A DNA stretch of 64,000 bases from Dehalococcoidia bacterium (lineage in GTDB: Bacteria; Chloroflexota; Dehalococcoidia; DSTF01; JALHUB01), in assembly GCA_030018455.1 (NCBI GenBank), contig JASEFU010000003.1:62001-126000 (forward strand). The letters are read 5' to 3'. Below the pieces are notes generated by a model. It did not search any database, was not told where the DNA came from, and was given only the letters and a program-made list of their open reading frames with translations. Shown here one piece after another: positions 33,863-42,410 of the stretch. The stretch's first letter is position 1, and every line of letters starts with the position of its first letter. Made by a program: the position numbers and the translations under genes.

Positions 33863-34985
33863 TTTCTTCGTCCTTGGTCGACAGCATGAGCAGGGCCGGA
33901 GCGGGCAACAACAAGAACGCCGCTACCGCGAGGGGGTGGAACGCCGGGAAAGACGCTTCCGGGAAAGGCGAGTAGCCGACACCGGCCGCGTCGAGGACAC
34001 GCAGCGCCAGCAGCATAAGCGGCGCCAGCAACGCGCTTCCCGCAATAGCAAAGTCCGCGCCGTCCCACATCTCCTTCACGTAAAAGCTGCTCTCGTCGCC
34101 GCCGCCCCAGAACGCGACCGCCACAAGCGCCGTCCCGCCGAGCAGCAGCAGGGCGGCGACGGCCGGCGCGGAGTAGTAAAAGTACACGAACGAGCCGGCC
34201 CCCAGGAGCGCGGCGCCCGCCACCGACGCCGCCGCCTTCGCCAGACGCCGCGCCGATGATGATACGGGCACCCGGCCGAAACCGCGCGCGTCGAGCGACT
34301 CCGCCCGCTGGACCGACCGCTCGAGCGACGCGCCCAGCACCGGTACCGCTAGCGCGGCGACGCTGCGCAGACCCGTCGCCTTCCTTCCCCGCAGCCGCTG
34401 CGCCTCCACCGCCGACTTCGACTGCCGGACGAGCTGCGGGAGCAGCATCACCGCAACCGTCAGCACGATGCCGAGTTGTCGCAGGCCGGGGGGCAGCAGG
34501 CGCAGCAGCCGGTAATGATCGACGGCGAGGTTGAAGGCGGCGGCAAACAAGAGGAGCGCGACCACTCGCAGGGCGCGCTCGAGGGCGTAAAGGAGCGATT
34601 CCAGCGTTACGGCGCCCCCCAGCGTCACGCCGCCGAACCAGTCGGGAAACGTAAGGCTGGGCAGTTCGAAGAGGAGCGTAGGCCCGCGGCCCCCGGTCAG
34701 CAGATTGAACGGGATGCTGAGCAGCGCGAAGAAGAGAACCAGCTTCACCGCCAGGTCGTAGAACGACTGTTGCGACCGCCACGGCAGCGAGGTGCAAACC
34801 ATCAGCGCCCCCAGGCACGCCGTCGCCAAGTACAGCGGGTTGGAGGTCAGGAAGACGGCGACGGAGGCGGCCAGCAGCCAGACGAGCCAGACGTCGGCGC
34901 GCCCGACCCGTCCGCGCGCGCCCTCTCGTTCCGTCCGCTCACGGACCGGCTGTCCCCGCCAGGAACGGTCGCGTATCCCGATCAA
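33849..34985 (-). CDS. ecfT: ECF transporter transmembrane component EcfT
   Basis: A 378-residue CbiQ/EcfT-family membrane protein. The two coupling motifs are AQRLRGRKA and AESLDARGFG near residues 190-240; they dock onto the EcfA ATPases. It starts with TTG at 34985, three bases after the preceding stop. Its C-terminal region has extra hydrophobic segments beyond the usual EcfT core, making it longer than the typical 250-270 residues. Confidence 0.88.
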   Translation of the reverse strand: MIGIRDRSWRGQPVRERTEREGARGRVGRADVWLVWLLAASVAVFLTSNPLYLATACLGALMVCTSLPWRSQQSFYDLAVKLVLFFALLSIPFNLLTGGRGPTLLFELPSLTFPDWFGGVTLGGAVTLESLLYALERALRVVALLLFAAAFNLAVDHYRLLRLLPPGLRQLGIVLTVAVMLLPQLVRQSKSAVEAQRLRGRKATGLRSVAALAVPVLGASLERSVQRAESLDARGFGRVPVSSSARRLAKAAASVAGAALLGAGSFVYFYYSAPAVAALLLLGGTALVAVAFWGGGDESSFYVKEMWDGADFAIAGSALLAPLMLLALRVLDAAGVGYSPFPEASFPAFHPLAVAAFLLLPAPALLMLSTKDEESDRG

Positions 34986-34988
34986 CCG

Positions 34989-36194
34989 TCATCCCTTTCC
35001 CATGCGGCGCGCGACCAGCGAAGCGGTGATGCCCACGCCGGCCGCCAGCAGGAGCGCCGCCGCAAAAACAGGCGCGAGATCATGCCCGGTCTCGCCGCCG
35101 CCGCCCGAGCGCGGCATCGTAACGGCCTGCGAGGCCGGCGTGGGAGCGAGAGACGAGCCGCCAGGGGGAGCAATGACCGGCTGAGGCGAAGGCGTCTCGG
35201 TCGCCGTCATCACCGGGGTAGGCGTCTTCGTCGGCTTCGGGGTAGCGGTCTCCTCCTGGGGCGTCGCCGTAGGAAGCGAATACGTGCGCAGGAGAAGCGC
35301 CGGTACCGCCTGGTACGTGGCATAGGCGCTGTCCACGCCGCCATAGGTGAATGCGCCCGTCACCGGGTTCTGGAACGCCAGCAGCGCCTCCATGGGAGTG
35401 TTGCCCTGCTTCTCCCAGGGGCCTCCGGCGTCGATGTTCTCGCCGGCGGCGACCAGCGCCTGGATTACGAACGCCGTCGAGTTGGCGTCGGAATCGCTTG
35501 GTATCAGGTAGGGGAAGCCGCCGTCGTTGTTCTGGGCGGCCGCCAAGTAGTCCAGCGCGTCCTCGATTGCGCTGTCCGAGGGAGAGACGTCGGCGGCCAC
35601 CAGCGCCTGGATAGCCAGCGACGTGGTGTTGGTGTCGCAGCCCCAACCGTCGCCGTACTCCCAGCAGCCCTCGGCCATCTGCTTCGATTTCAGGTGATTG
35701 ACGGAGCCGGCGGCGGGCGACAGACCGAGCTTCGAGCGGGCGAGCATGTAAAGGCAATGGTCGAAGACGCCATCACCGTAGCTGCCGGCGTCGAAATACG
35801 ACTCCATCTTCTCGACGAAGTCGACGCCGGCGAAATCGCGCGGGTCCTCTCCCAGCGCAATCAGGCCCAGGACCAGCTTGGCGGCGGCCCCGGCGACACC
35901 GCTGTAGGACGCCGCCTGCCCTTCGATGTAGTCGACGGGCGAGTTCCCGCCGCTTGTAACTGTGCGGGCGTCGATCCCGGCGGCCGCAAAGGCGAAGACG
36001 GCATCGAGCGTCGCCCCCGGGGACGAGCCGGCGCCGAAATCAGGGAAGCCGCCGTCGGCGTTCTGCAGCCCGCGGATGTAGTCCAGCGCCTCTTCGGCCG
36101 CGTCCTGTTCCGGTGTTGCGGCGATAACGAACGAGTAGCCCGCCGCCATCACGGCGGCAACGGCCAGTAGAAAGCATGCAGCTTTGCGAAGCAT
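34989..36194 (-). CDS. Membrane-anchored alpha/alpha-barrel protein (intrinsic-factor-like domain)
   Basis: A 401-residue secreted protein, first after the cobalamin riboswitch. A signal peptide ends near FVIAA. Repeats of the prenyltransferase/squalene-cyclase type follow: QNADGGFPDFG, CDTNTTSLAIQALVAA, QNNDGGFPYL and DANSTAFVIQALVAAG. The D-x6-I-x-A-L helix pattern resembles the large barrel of intrinsic factor and transcobalamin. A Thr/Pro stalk (about 310-365) and one C-terminal helix with tail ARRMGKG anchor it. AAAGGA lies 8 bases before the ATG. A terpene-cyclase role is unlikely: no catalytic DxDD motif is seen and the protein is exported. Confidence 0.8.
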   Translation of the reverse strand: MLRKAACFLLAVAAVMAAGYSFVIAATPEQDAAEEALDYIRGLQNADGGFPDFGAGSSPGATLDAVFAFAAAGIDARTVTSGGNSPVDYIEGQAASYSGVAGAAAKLVLGLIALGEDPRDFAGVDFVEKMESYFDAGSYGDGVFDHCLYMLARSKLGLSPAAGSVNHLKSKQMAEGCWEYGDGWGCDTNTTSLAIQALVAADVSPSDSAIEDALDYLAAAQNNDGGFPYLIPSDSDANSTAFVIQALVAAGENIDAGGPWEKQGNTPMEALLAFQNPVTGAFTYGGVDSAYATYQAVPALLLRTYSLPTATPQEETATPKPTKTPTPVMTATETPSPQPVIAPPGGSSLAPTPASQAVTMPRSGGGGETGHDLAPVFAAALLLAAGVGITASLVARRMGKG

Positions 36195-36327
36195 GAGGAG
36201 TCCTTTCTCAGAGTCTGACGCGGGAATGAGAGCTTACGTGAAGAGACCCCCGGCGCTGCGAGGGTCTTGATCAGGTGGCACGTACCATGTTTCCGCCCCC
36301 CTTTCGAGCGAAGGTCCTGGGAACGAA

Positions 36328-36445
36328 CAGGGGCGGGTATCCTGGCTCGTCGGTCACAGCCGACTTACAGTTGCGCGACAGCGCCGGACTCTCACCGGCT
36401 TCCCCCTTGGCGACCCTCGCATCCGGGCTTCGGGTCACCCCTGCC
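36328..36445 (-). promoter_or_regulatory. Cobalamin riboswitch
   Basis: On the minus strand the conserved core reads GGGGGAAGCCGGTGAGAGTC, then CGGCGCTGTCGCGCAACTG followed by TAAG, and the B12 box GCCAGGATACCCGCC. CAGGGG (36438-36443) pairs with CCCCTG (36328-36333) to close the aptamer. Downstream, AGACCC/GGGTCT near 36245-36270 may form the regulatory hairpin. It controls the ECF operon. Confidence 0.93.
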
Positions 36446-36467
36446 GGCCTATAGTGTTGTTGGCTAG

Positions 36468-36497
36468 ATTGTAGCAGCGAGCAGAAAAAGCCGTCAA
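36468..36497 (-). promoter_or_regulatory. Promoter of the cobalamin ECF operon
   Basis: TTGACG (36492-36497), an 18-base spacer and TACAAT (36468-36473) on the minus strand give a strong sigma70-like promoter just upstream of the riboswitch. The 250 bases from here to the acyl-CoA ligase start hold only weak promoter-like sequences such as TTGACC near 36661 and no visible gene. Confidence 0.7.
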
Positions 36498-36747
36498 TAC
36501 CAGCGGGTGGAAGCGTCAACGGTGGCTCGCATCGACACTGGTGATCGGGCAGAGACGCCCGCTCCTTTGGAGCGAGAAGAGCGATACTTTTCGCATCCGC
36601 TTATCCGTTTCCCCGTCCGTTGACAGGCCCACCGGCTGCCGCGTCAGCGGACGTTCCGTGCTTGACCCAGCCATTGTCCGCTGGCATCCTAGCATCGAGT
36701 CCGGATAAAGACGGTTTCGAACTACCCGACCACCAGGAGGCACACAG

Positions 36748-38310
36748 ATGATCGTCTCCAGCTACTGGCCCAGCCAGCAACCGTACCCCGAATACCCGCT
36801 GCCCGAACTGCTCAGACGGACCGTCCAGACCTTCGCCGACAAGCCCGCGCTCATAAGCGCCGAGGGCGACATGCGGACCTACGGCAGGGTCTGGAGCGAC
36901 GCCCGAAAGGTCGCCCGCCTGCTGCAGGACAAGGGCGTCGAAAAGGGCGATAAGGTTGCCATCTTCTCCCCCAACCACGTCGACTACGCCGCCGTCTTCT
37001 ACGGCTCGCTCCTCGCAGGGGCCACCGTCACCACGCTCAATCCGCTCTACACCGCCCACGAGGCGCAGACCCAGCTCGCCGACGCCGAAGCGGTCGCCAT
37101 CTTCGTGTACAGCCCCATGGCCGCCGCCGTCCAGGAAGCGAAAAAGGGTCTGCCCCTCTTGCGCGAGGTCTTCCCCATCGACCAGCTCGCCGACGTCCTC
37201 GGCGGCGTCTCCGAGGACTACCGCCCAGTGCAGATCAACCCGCGCGAGGACGTCGCCGCCCTCCCCTACTCGAGCGGCACGACGGGGATGCCCAAGGGCG
37301 TGATGCTCACCCACTACAACATCACCAGCAACGTCGCGCAGGGGCTCGTCACCCGCTTCGTCTCCTCCGACATGGTGGGGCTATGGACACTCCCCCTCTT
37401 CCACATCTACGGCATGACCGTGCTCATGAGCAGCGGCGTCGCCCGGGGAGGCACGGGCATCGTGATGATGCGCTTCGACGCCGAGCAGATGCTGTACCTT
37501 ATCGAGAAGCACCGCATCACCGACATCTACCTGGCGCCGCCCGCCATCCTGGCGATGGTCAACGTTCCCAACGCGACGTCGCGCTTCGACACCTCGTCGC
37601 TCCAGGTCATCGGCTCCGGCGCCGCGCCGCTGCCGCTCGAGATCGGCGAACGCGCCAAGTCGATGTTCAAGTGCGTCGTCTCGCAGGGCTACGGCATGAC
37701 GGAGACCAGCCCGACCACGAACACCAACCCGCTCGACCGCGTCAAGCTGGAGACGGTGGGGCCGCCGTTCCCCGACACGTTCGAGAAGATCGTCAGCCTC
37801 GACACGGGCGAGGAGCTGCCGCCGACCGAGGTGGGCGAGCTTCTGGTGAAGGGCCCGCAGGTGATGAAGGGCTACTGGAAGAACCCGAAGGAAACGGCGG
37901 AGTGTCTCACCGAGGACGGCTGGCTGCGCACGGGCGACATCGGCCGCTTCGATGAGGAGAACTACCTCTGCCTCATCGAGCGCAAGAAGGAGATGATCAA
38001 GTACAAGGGCTACCAGGTGGCGCCGGCGGAGATCGAGGCGCTGATGCACCAGCACCCGGCCGTCCTCGACGTTGCCGTCATCCCCAAGCCCGACGCCGCC
38101 GGCGGCGAGATACCGAAGGCGTGCGTCGTGCTGCGCCCCGGCGTCGAGTGCGCGCCCGAACAGCTCATGGCGTTCGTCGCCGAGCGCGTCGCGCCTTATA
38201 AGAAGATCCGCGAGGTCGAGTTCTTCCGGGAGATACCGAAGACGGCGTCGGGCAAGATACTGCGACGCGACCTCATCCAGCGCGAGCGCGAGAAGGCGCA
38301 GCCGCAATAG
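36748..38310 (+). CDS. Acyl-CoA ligase (AMP-forming), 4-coumarate/fatty acid type
   Basis: A 520-residue ANL-superfamily enzyme. Seen are the P-loop YSSGTTGMPKGVMLTHYN, the GYGMTETSP motif, the TGDIGRFDEENYL hinge region, and the C-terminal catalytic lysine in PKTASGKILRR. It activates a carboxylic acid with ATP and forms a CoA thioester. The length and motifs fit the 4-coumarate/medium-to-long-chain acid group; the acid is not determined. AGGAGG lies 8 bases before the ATG. Confidence 0.92.
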   Translation: MIVSSYWPSQQPYPEYPLPELLRRTVQTFADKPALISAEGDMRTYGRVWSDARKVARLLQDKGVEKGDKVAIFSPNHVDYAAVFYGSLLAGATVTTLNPLYTAHEAQTQLADAEAVAIFVYSPMAAAVQEAKKGLPLLREVFPIDQLADVLGGVSEDYRPVQINPREDVAALPYSSGTTGMPKGVMLTHYNITSNVAQGLVTRFVSSDMVGLWTLPLFHIYGMTVLMSSGVARGGTGIVMMRFDAEQMLYLIEKHRITDIYLAPPAILAMVNVPNATSRFDTSSLQVIGSGAAPLPLEIGERAKSMFKCVVSQGYGMTETSPTTNTNPLDRVKLETVGPPFPDTFEKIVSLDTGEELPPTEVGELLVKGPQVMKGYWKNPKETAECLTEDGWLRTGDIGRFDEENYLCLIERKKEMIKYKGYQVAPAEIEALMHQHPAVLDVAVIPKPDAAGGEIPKACVVLRPGVECAPEQLMAFVAERVAPYKKIREVEFFREIPKTASGKILRRDLIQREREKAQPQ

Positions 38311-38333
38311 CGGGCCCTACGATTGAGAGAAGC

Positions 38334-38359
38334 GAGGGGGAGGCAGGAGCCTCCCCCTC
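38334..38359. terminator. Convergent terminator hairpin
   Basis: GAGGGGGAGGC (38334-38344) and GCCTCCCCCTC (38349-38359) form an 11-base-pair perfect stem with an AGGA loop between the convergent ligase and DUF11 genes. The outer flanks AAGC and GCTT also complement. Confidence 0.75.
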
Positions 38360-38377
38360 AACGCTTGTTTGCGGTAA

Positions 38378-39202
38378 CTAGCGCGTCCTGCGCGACCAGG
38401 CGACGCCGCCGCCCAGTAGCAGCAGTCCGCCAACCGTCGCGATGCCCGCGATAGCCCAGAAGACCATCGTGCCGGCGGAAGGCCCGGTGCCCGTCGGCGG
38501 CGCGACCACCGTCGGCAGCGGCGGTGGCGGCGGAACAGTGGGAACGACCGGCGGTGGAGGCGGCGGGACGGTGGGGACAGAAGTCGCCGTCGGCGGCGTT
38601 GTGGGCATGGCCGTCGGCGCGGGGCCGACGTCCGTTCTCTCCGTATCGCAGACCTCGACCTCTCTCTCCGCGATGACACATGCCGTGTTCGTTATCTCGT
38701 CGTCCTCTTCGACGTCCGACTCAAGCTGAACGACCATTTGCACCTCGACGCGGTCGCCGGGCTCGATGACGTCGTCGGTGGTCCACCGCACAACGCCGGA
38801 CGCGTCGCAGTCGTCCTCATCGAAGTCGATATCCACTCCTGAGGGCTCGCGCGTCACGGCCAAGCTCACGCAATCGGTGTCCGTCGGTATGGTGTCGCTT
38901 ATCACCATGTCGAAGCAGTCGTCATTGCCCGTGTTTCTGACTGTGATCGTGTAGGTTATGCGGCCTCCCTCGGGAACCGTGGTAGGGCTGTCGCTCTTGC
39001 TGATCGTGAGGATGCAGCCGGTGTTGGGGGTGGCCGTAGCCGTGGGCGTAGCGGTGTCAGTCGGCGTGGCCGTCGGTTCTTGTCCGTTCTGTGAATAAGC
39101 GGTCGGCGCCGTCGTGCTCGACAGCGCCAGCCAGAGGAAAAGCATGCCGACGACGATAGCCGTCAACGACAGCAACCAAACGATTGGGGTTTTCCGAAGC
39201 AT
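38378..39202 (-). CDS. DUF11-type surface protein with stalk and membrane anchor
   Basis: A 274-residue exported protein: an N-terminal hydrophobic signal or anchor, a Thr/Pro stalk (TATPTDTATPTATATP), one immunoglobulin-like DUF11 domain (ISKSDSPTTVPEGGRITYTI, VRNTGNDDCFDMVISDTIP), a Pro/Val-rich hinge, and a C-terminal transmembrane helix with tail SRRTR. No enzymatic motif is present; a wall or surface role is likely. The stalk-plus-anchor plan is shared with the two cobalamin-operon surface proteins. Confidence 0.8.
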   Translation of the reverse strand: MLRKTPIVWLLSLTAIVVGMLFLWLALSSTTAPTAYSQNGQEPTATPTDTATPTATATPNTGCILTISKSDSPTTVPEGGRITYTITVRNTGNDDCFDMVISDTIPTDTDCVSLAVTREPSGVDIDFDEDDCDASGVVRWTTDDVIEPGDRVEVQMVVQLESDVEEDDEITNTACVIAEREVEVCDTERTDVGPAPTAMPTTPPTATSVPTVPPPPPPVVPTVPPPPPLPTVVAPPTGTGPSAGTMVFWAIAGIATVGGLLLLGGGVAWSRRTR

Positions 39203-39284
39203 TCAAGCCTCCCTTCTCTTAAGAGACAAAACCTCCCAGGGTTCCCACCCATCTCCTTGGCTTTGTCAAAATCGCAGCTTTCTC

Positions 39285-39314
39285 ATTATCCTCTGCGAGT
39301 CAAGCCCCTGTCAA
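39285..39314 (-). promoter_or_regulatory. Promoter of the DUF11 gene
   Basis: TTGACA (39309-39314), an 18-base spacer and GATAAT (39285-39290) on the minus strand form a near-consensus promoter. Its leader contains CTCTTAAGAGAC (39216-39227) ahead of the start codon. The rest of 39315-39491 shows no gene. Confidence 0.7.
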
Positions 39315-39491
39315 CGAGTAGCGCTCGCCGTTACCGGCCCCATAGCTGGCAGGTGTCGTCATTGTCCTGCGACAGCACCCCAGCCGGAAGGCTGAGGCAT
39401 ATGGAAACGGGTTCATGCCCTTGCCTTCAGGCGGAGTGGGAAAAACATCCACCATCAGCCAACGTTACGCTCTCTGCGGACGTTAACGCTG

Positions 39492-40937
39492 CTACCCGAA
39501 CGGCCTGCCCGGCGCGTATGTCCCCGGCGACGCCTGGCCCGGCACGTACGTCTCCATGCCCAGGTAGCCGCCGAACGCCTCGTAGAGGACGTTTCCCCAG
39601 CGGCCGGGCGCGATCGCCGCGTGGTGGGGGAAGCGCCGGAGCAGTATCTCCGAGTAGATGCGCATGAAGCCGGGGATGCGGCACCACCCGTATGCCCCCG
39701 ACGTAGCGGCCGGGTTGTCCTCGACGGCGCCCTCGCAGACGAACGCCTTCCACCTCCCGTCGCCGTCCTCCGTGACGCGGCCTAGCGTCAGCGGCCCTTC
39801 CTTCATCCGGAACTCGACGACGCCGCTCGCCCTCTCCGGCCCCAGCGTCTCGCCCATCAGGAAGTGCGCCCCCACGCGCGCCTTCTCCCCGGCGTAAGAG
39901 GTGGGGAAGACGCCGCAGTGCCATATGTTCACGAGGTCGGGGTCTTCGTTGTGCAGGTTGTTGATATCGGCGAGGGCCGACGGCGCGCCCGCCGCCAGCC
40001 TCAGCGCGTGCATCGACAGCGCGCCGTTGACGTCCGACTCGCAGGCGCAGGGGATGCCGCGGTCGCCGAGGCGGCTCATCGGCAGGCAGGCGCAGATGCC
40101 AAGGGTCGCCTGAAGGCTGTTCCAGCACTGGACGGCGAGAGCGTCCAGCCGGTTCGTCTCCGCGAAGTCGAGGAGGAAGCGCTCGAACTTGCCAAGCCTC
40201 GCCAGCGCCTCCTTCGAAACGGCGCTCGCGTCCAGCGTCTCCTCCATCTCCCGCACGATCTCCCGCACCGCCGGCATGTCGTCGGGCATGCCATTCACCG
40301 CCTGCACCGCCTCCGACAGGTCGAGGCTCACGACCGTGACGCCGAGCCGCTCGAGCGCCTTCTCGTTGACGCGGCACGTCCAGAAGGCGTCGGGCCGGGC
40401 GCCGACCTGCCCGAAGCGGGCGCCGCGTATTCCAGTTACAACGCGGCAGACGCGCGTGAACCAGTCGAAGTCGGCGGCGAGGGCCTCGCTTGCGGGCGAC
40501 GCGATGGGCGTCGCGCCGACGCTGTACCGCGCGCCCACCTGTCGGAGCGCCTCGCCGATGGACAGCAGCCCGCACAACGAGTCGCGCCGCTGGGTGGCGG
40601 GACGCAGCGTTTCCTCCTCCTCCAGCCCAAAGATGAGGACCGGTACGTCGAGGGCGGCCATGCGGACGGTGAGGGCGGCGGCCTGCTCATCGCCGAAGTT
40701 CATGGCGCCGATGACGATGCCCTGCACCTCTTCGCGCCGGAAGAGCGCCGCCGTCGCCCTCGCCTCGTCGAGCGATTCCACGCACCCCAGCTCCGTCAGG
40801 GACGGGTCAGGCGCGACGACCTCGGCGCCGCACTTCTTCAGCGCCTCAATCGTCTCCGCCCGTCCGCGTCGCGCCGGCTCGGCGGGGAACATGCCGCGGC
40901 GCGCGGGGATGAACCCTAGCTTCAGAGCGCTGCTCAT
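39492..40937 (-). CDS. L-fucose/L-arabinose isomerase-family protein
   Basis: A 481-residue protein resembling the FucI/AraA sugar isomerase superfamily: an N-terminal Rossmann-like part (GCVESLDEARATAALFRREEVQGIVI in pieces) and a C-terminal part with CACESDVNGALSMHAL, NIWHCGVFP and the final HHAAIAPGRWGNVLYEAFGG. The acidic E/D metal ligands and WHCG region suggest metal-dependent aldose/ketose isomerisation, but the exact sugar is not clear. AGGAGG lies 5 bases before the ATG at 40937; a GTG at 40943 is possible. Confidence 0.8.
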   Translation of the reverse strand: MSSALKLGFIPARRGMFPAEPARRGRAETIEALKKCGAEVVAPDPSLTELGCVESLDEARATAALFRREEVQGIVIGAMNFGDEQAAALTVRMAALDVPVLIFGLEEEETLRPATQRRDSLCGLLSIGEALRQVGARYSVGATPIASPASEALAADFDWFTRVCRVVTGIRGARFGQVGARPDAFWTCRVNEKALERLGVTVVSLDLSEAVQAVNGMPDDMPAVREIVREMEETLDASAVSKEALARLGKFERFLLDFAETNRLDALAVQCWNSLQATLGICACLPMSRLGDRGIPCACESDVNGALSMHALRLAAGAPSALADINNLHNEDPDLVNIWHCGVFPTSYAGEKARVGAHFLMGETLGPERASGVVEFRMKEGPLTLGRVTEDGDGRWKAFVCEGAVEDNPAATSGAYGWCRIPGFMRIYSEILLRRFPHHAAIAPGRWGNVLYEAFGGYLGMETYVPGQASPGTYAPGRPFG

Positions 40938-40997
40938 CTCCACCTCCTGTCGAGAACAAAGGGCACGAGACGCTGCCGGCGGGGGATGCCGGTCGGT

Positions 40998-42248
40998 TCA
41001 GTCGGAGAGGCGGATGCCGGGTGCGGGATAGCGGACGCAGAAGTCGCGCACTTCCCCGCGCACCCGCTTCACCACGTCCTCGTTGTTGACGTTGCTGATC
41101 ACCTCGTCGATCCAGGCGACGATCTGGGCCATCTCCGCCTCTTTCATGCCGCGAGAAGTGACCGCGGGCGTGCCGAGACGGATGCCGCTTGGGTTGGCGG
41201 GCCGGCGCGGGTCGTAGGGGACGGTGTTGTAGTTCACGACGATGCCCGCCCTGTCTAGCGTTTGCGCCGCCTTGCGGCCCGTCACCCCCTTGTTCGTCAG
41301 GTCGATGACGATGAGATGGTTGTCGGTCCCGCCCGTCACGAGGTCGAAACCGCGTTCCAGCAACTGGGCGGCCATCGCCTTCGCGTTGCGCACGATCTGC
41401 GCGCCGTACTCCCTGAACTCCTCGGTCGCCGCTTCTTTGAGCGCGACGGCGATGCCGGCGATGCTGTGATCGTGGGGGCCGCCCTGAAGACCGGGGGACA
41501 CCGCCTGGTCGATCCGCTCCGCGAACCGCTCGGGGCAGAGGATGATGGCGCCGCGGGGGCCTCGCAAGGTCTTGTGGGTGGTCGTGGTAATGACGTCGGC
41601 GTAGGGCGTCGGGTCCTGGTGGACGCCGGCAACGATGAGGCCGGCTATGTGCGCGATGTCGGCGAGGAAATACGCCCCTACCTCTTTGGCTATGTCGCCG
41701 AAGGCCTTGAAGTCGTACTCCCTGGGGTACGCGGTGGCCCCGGCGACGATTATGCTCGGGCGCTCCTTCCTGGCGAGGGCGCGCACGGCGTCGTAATCGA
41801 TAAGCTGGGTCTCGCGGTGCACCGTGTACTGGACGGAGCGGTAGAAGCGCGACGAGAAGCTGACCTCCCAGCCGTGTGTAAGGTGGCCGCCATGAGGCAG
41901 GGCAAGGCCCATCACCGTGTCGCCCGGCTCGAGGAGGGCGTAGTAGACCGCCATGTTGGCCGGCGATCCCGAGTGGGGCTGGACGTTCGCGTGCTCCGCC
42001 CCGAACAGTCTCTTCGCCCGCTCGATCGCCACCGTCTCCATCTGGTCGACGTAGCGCTGGCCCTCGTAGTAGCGCTTGCCGGGGTATCCCTCGGAGTACT
42101 TGTTCATGAGGACCGATCCGACCGCCTGCATCACCGCCTGCGAGGCGTAGTTCTCGGAAGGGATTAGCCGGAGAGTCTCGAACTGGTAGCGCTCTTCGGC
42201 CTCAATGAAACAGTAGATTTCGGGATCGGTCCTTTGCAGCTCCTGCAA
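40998..42248 (-). CDS. glyA: Serine hydroxymethyltransferase
   Basis: GlyA interconverts serine and glycine while charging tetrahydrofolate with a one-carbon unit. The 416-residue PLP enzyme has LIPSENYAS, NKYSEGYPGKRYYEG, PHSGSPANMAVY, and the PLP-lysine motif TTTTHKTLRGPRGA. The start is TTG at 42248 with GGAGG six bases upstream. It might be cotranscribed with ricT, 162 bases upstream on the same strand. Confidence 0.97.
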   Translation of the reverse strand: MQELQRTDPEIYCFIEAEERYQFETLRLIPSENYASQAVMQAVGSVLMNKYSEGYPGKRYYEGQRYVDQMETVAIERAKRLFGAEHANVQPHSGSPANMAVYYALLEPGDTVMGLALPHGGHLTHGWEVSFSSRFYRSVQYTVHRETQLIDYDAVRALARKERPSIIVAGATAYPREYDFKAFGDIAKEVGAYFLADIAHIAGLIVAGVHQDPTPYADVITTTTHKTLRGPRGAIILCPERFAERIDQAVSPGLQGGPHDHSIAGIAVALKEAATEEFREYGAQIVRNAKAMAAQLLERGFDLVTGGTDNHLIVIDLTNKGVTGRKAAQTLDRAGIVVNYNTVPYDPRRPANPSGIRLGTPAVTSRGMKEAEMAQIVAWIDEVISNVNNEDVVKRVRGEVRDFCVRYPAPGIRLSD

Positions 42249-42410
42249 AACTAGCCTCCTTCGTGCGGAGATGTCGCTGCCGCTTCGCTGGCGGTGAGCA
42301 GATGGCGAGGCGAACTGGCTTTACCGGGAAGATACGGCGTCAGGTGCCAGTCTATTGGGGATCAGCCGAAGCTGTCAACGTTTTCCGCGAGAAAGCGGGG
42401 GGACGGCGTG

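Noticed and set aside
34989-36194. Terpene cyclase or prenyltransferase function for the alpha/alpha-barrel protein
   Set aside because: It is exported and membrane-anchored, lacks a DxDD-type catalytic motif, and sits behind a cobalamin riboswitch with a vitamin importer.
39330-39480. Possible cyclic di-GMP riboswitch (GGAAAC stretch near 39400)
   Set aside because: The second conserved half and the P1 stem of the GEMM aptamer are missing, and it lies upstream of the promoter of the only nearby gene.
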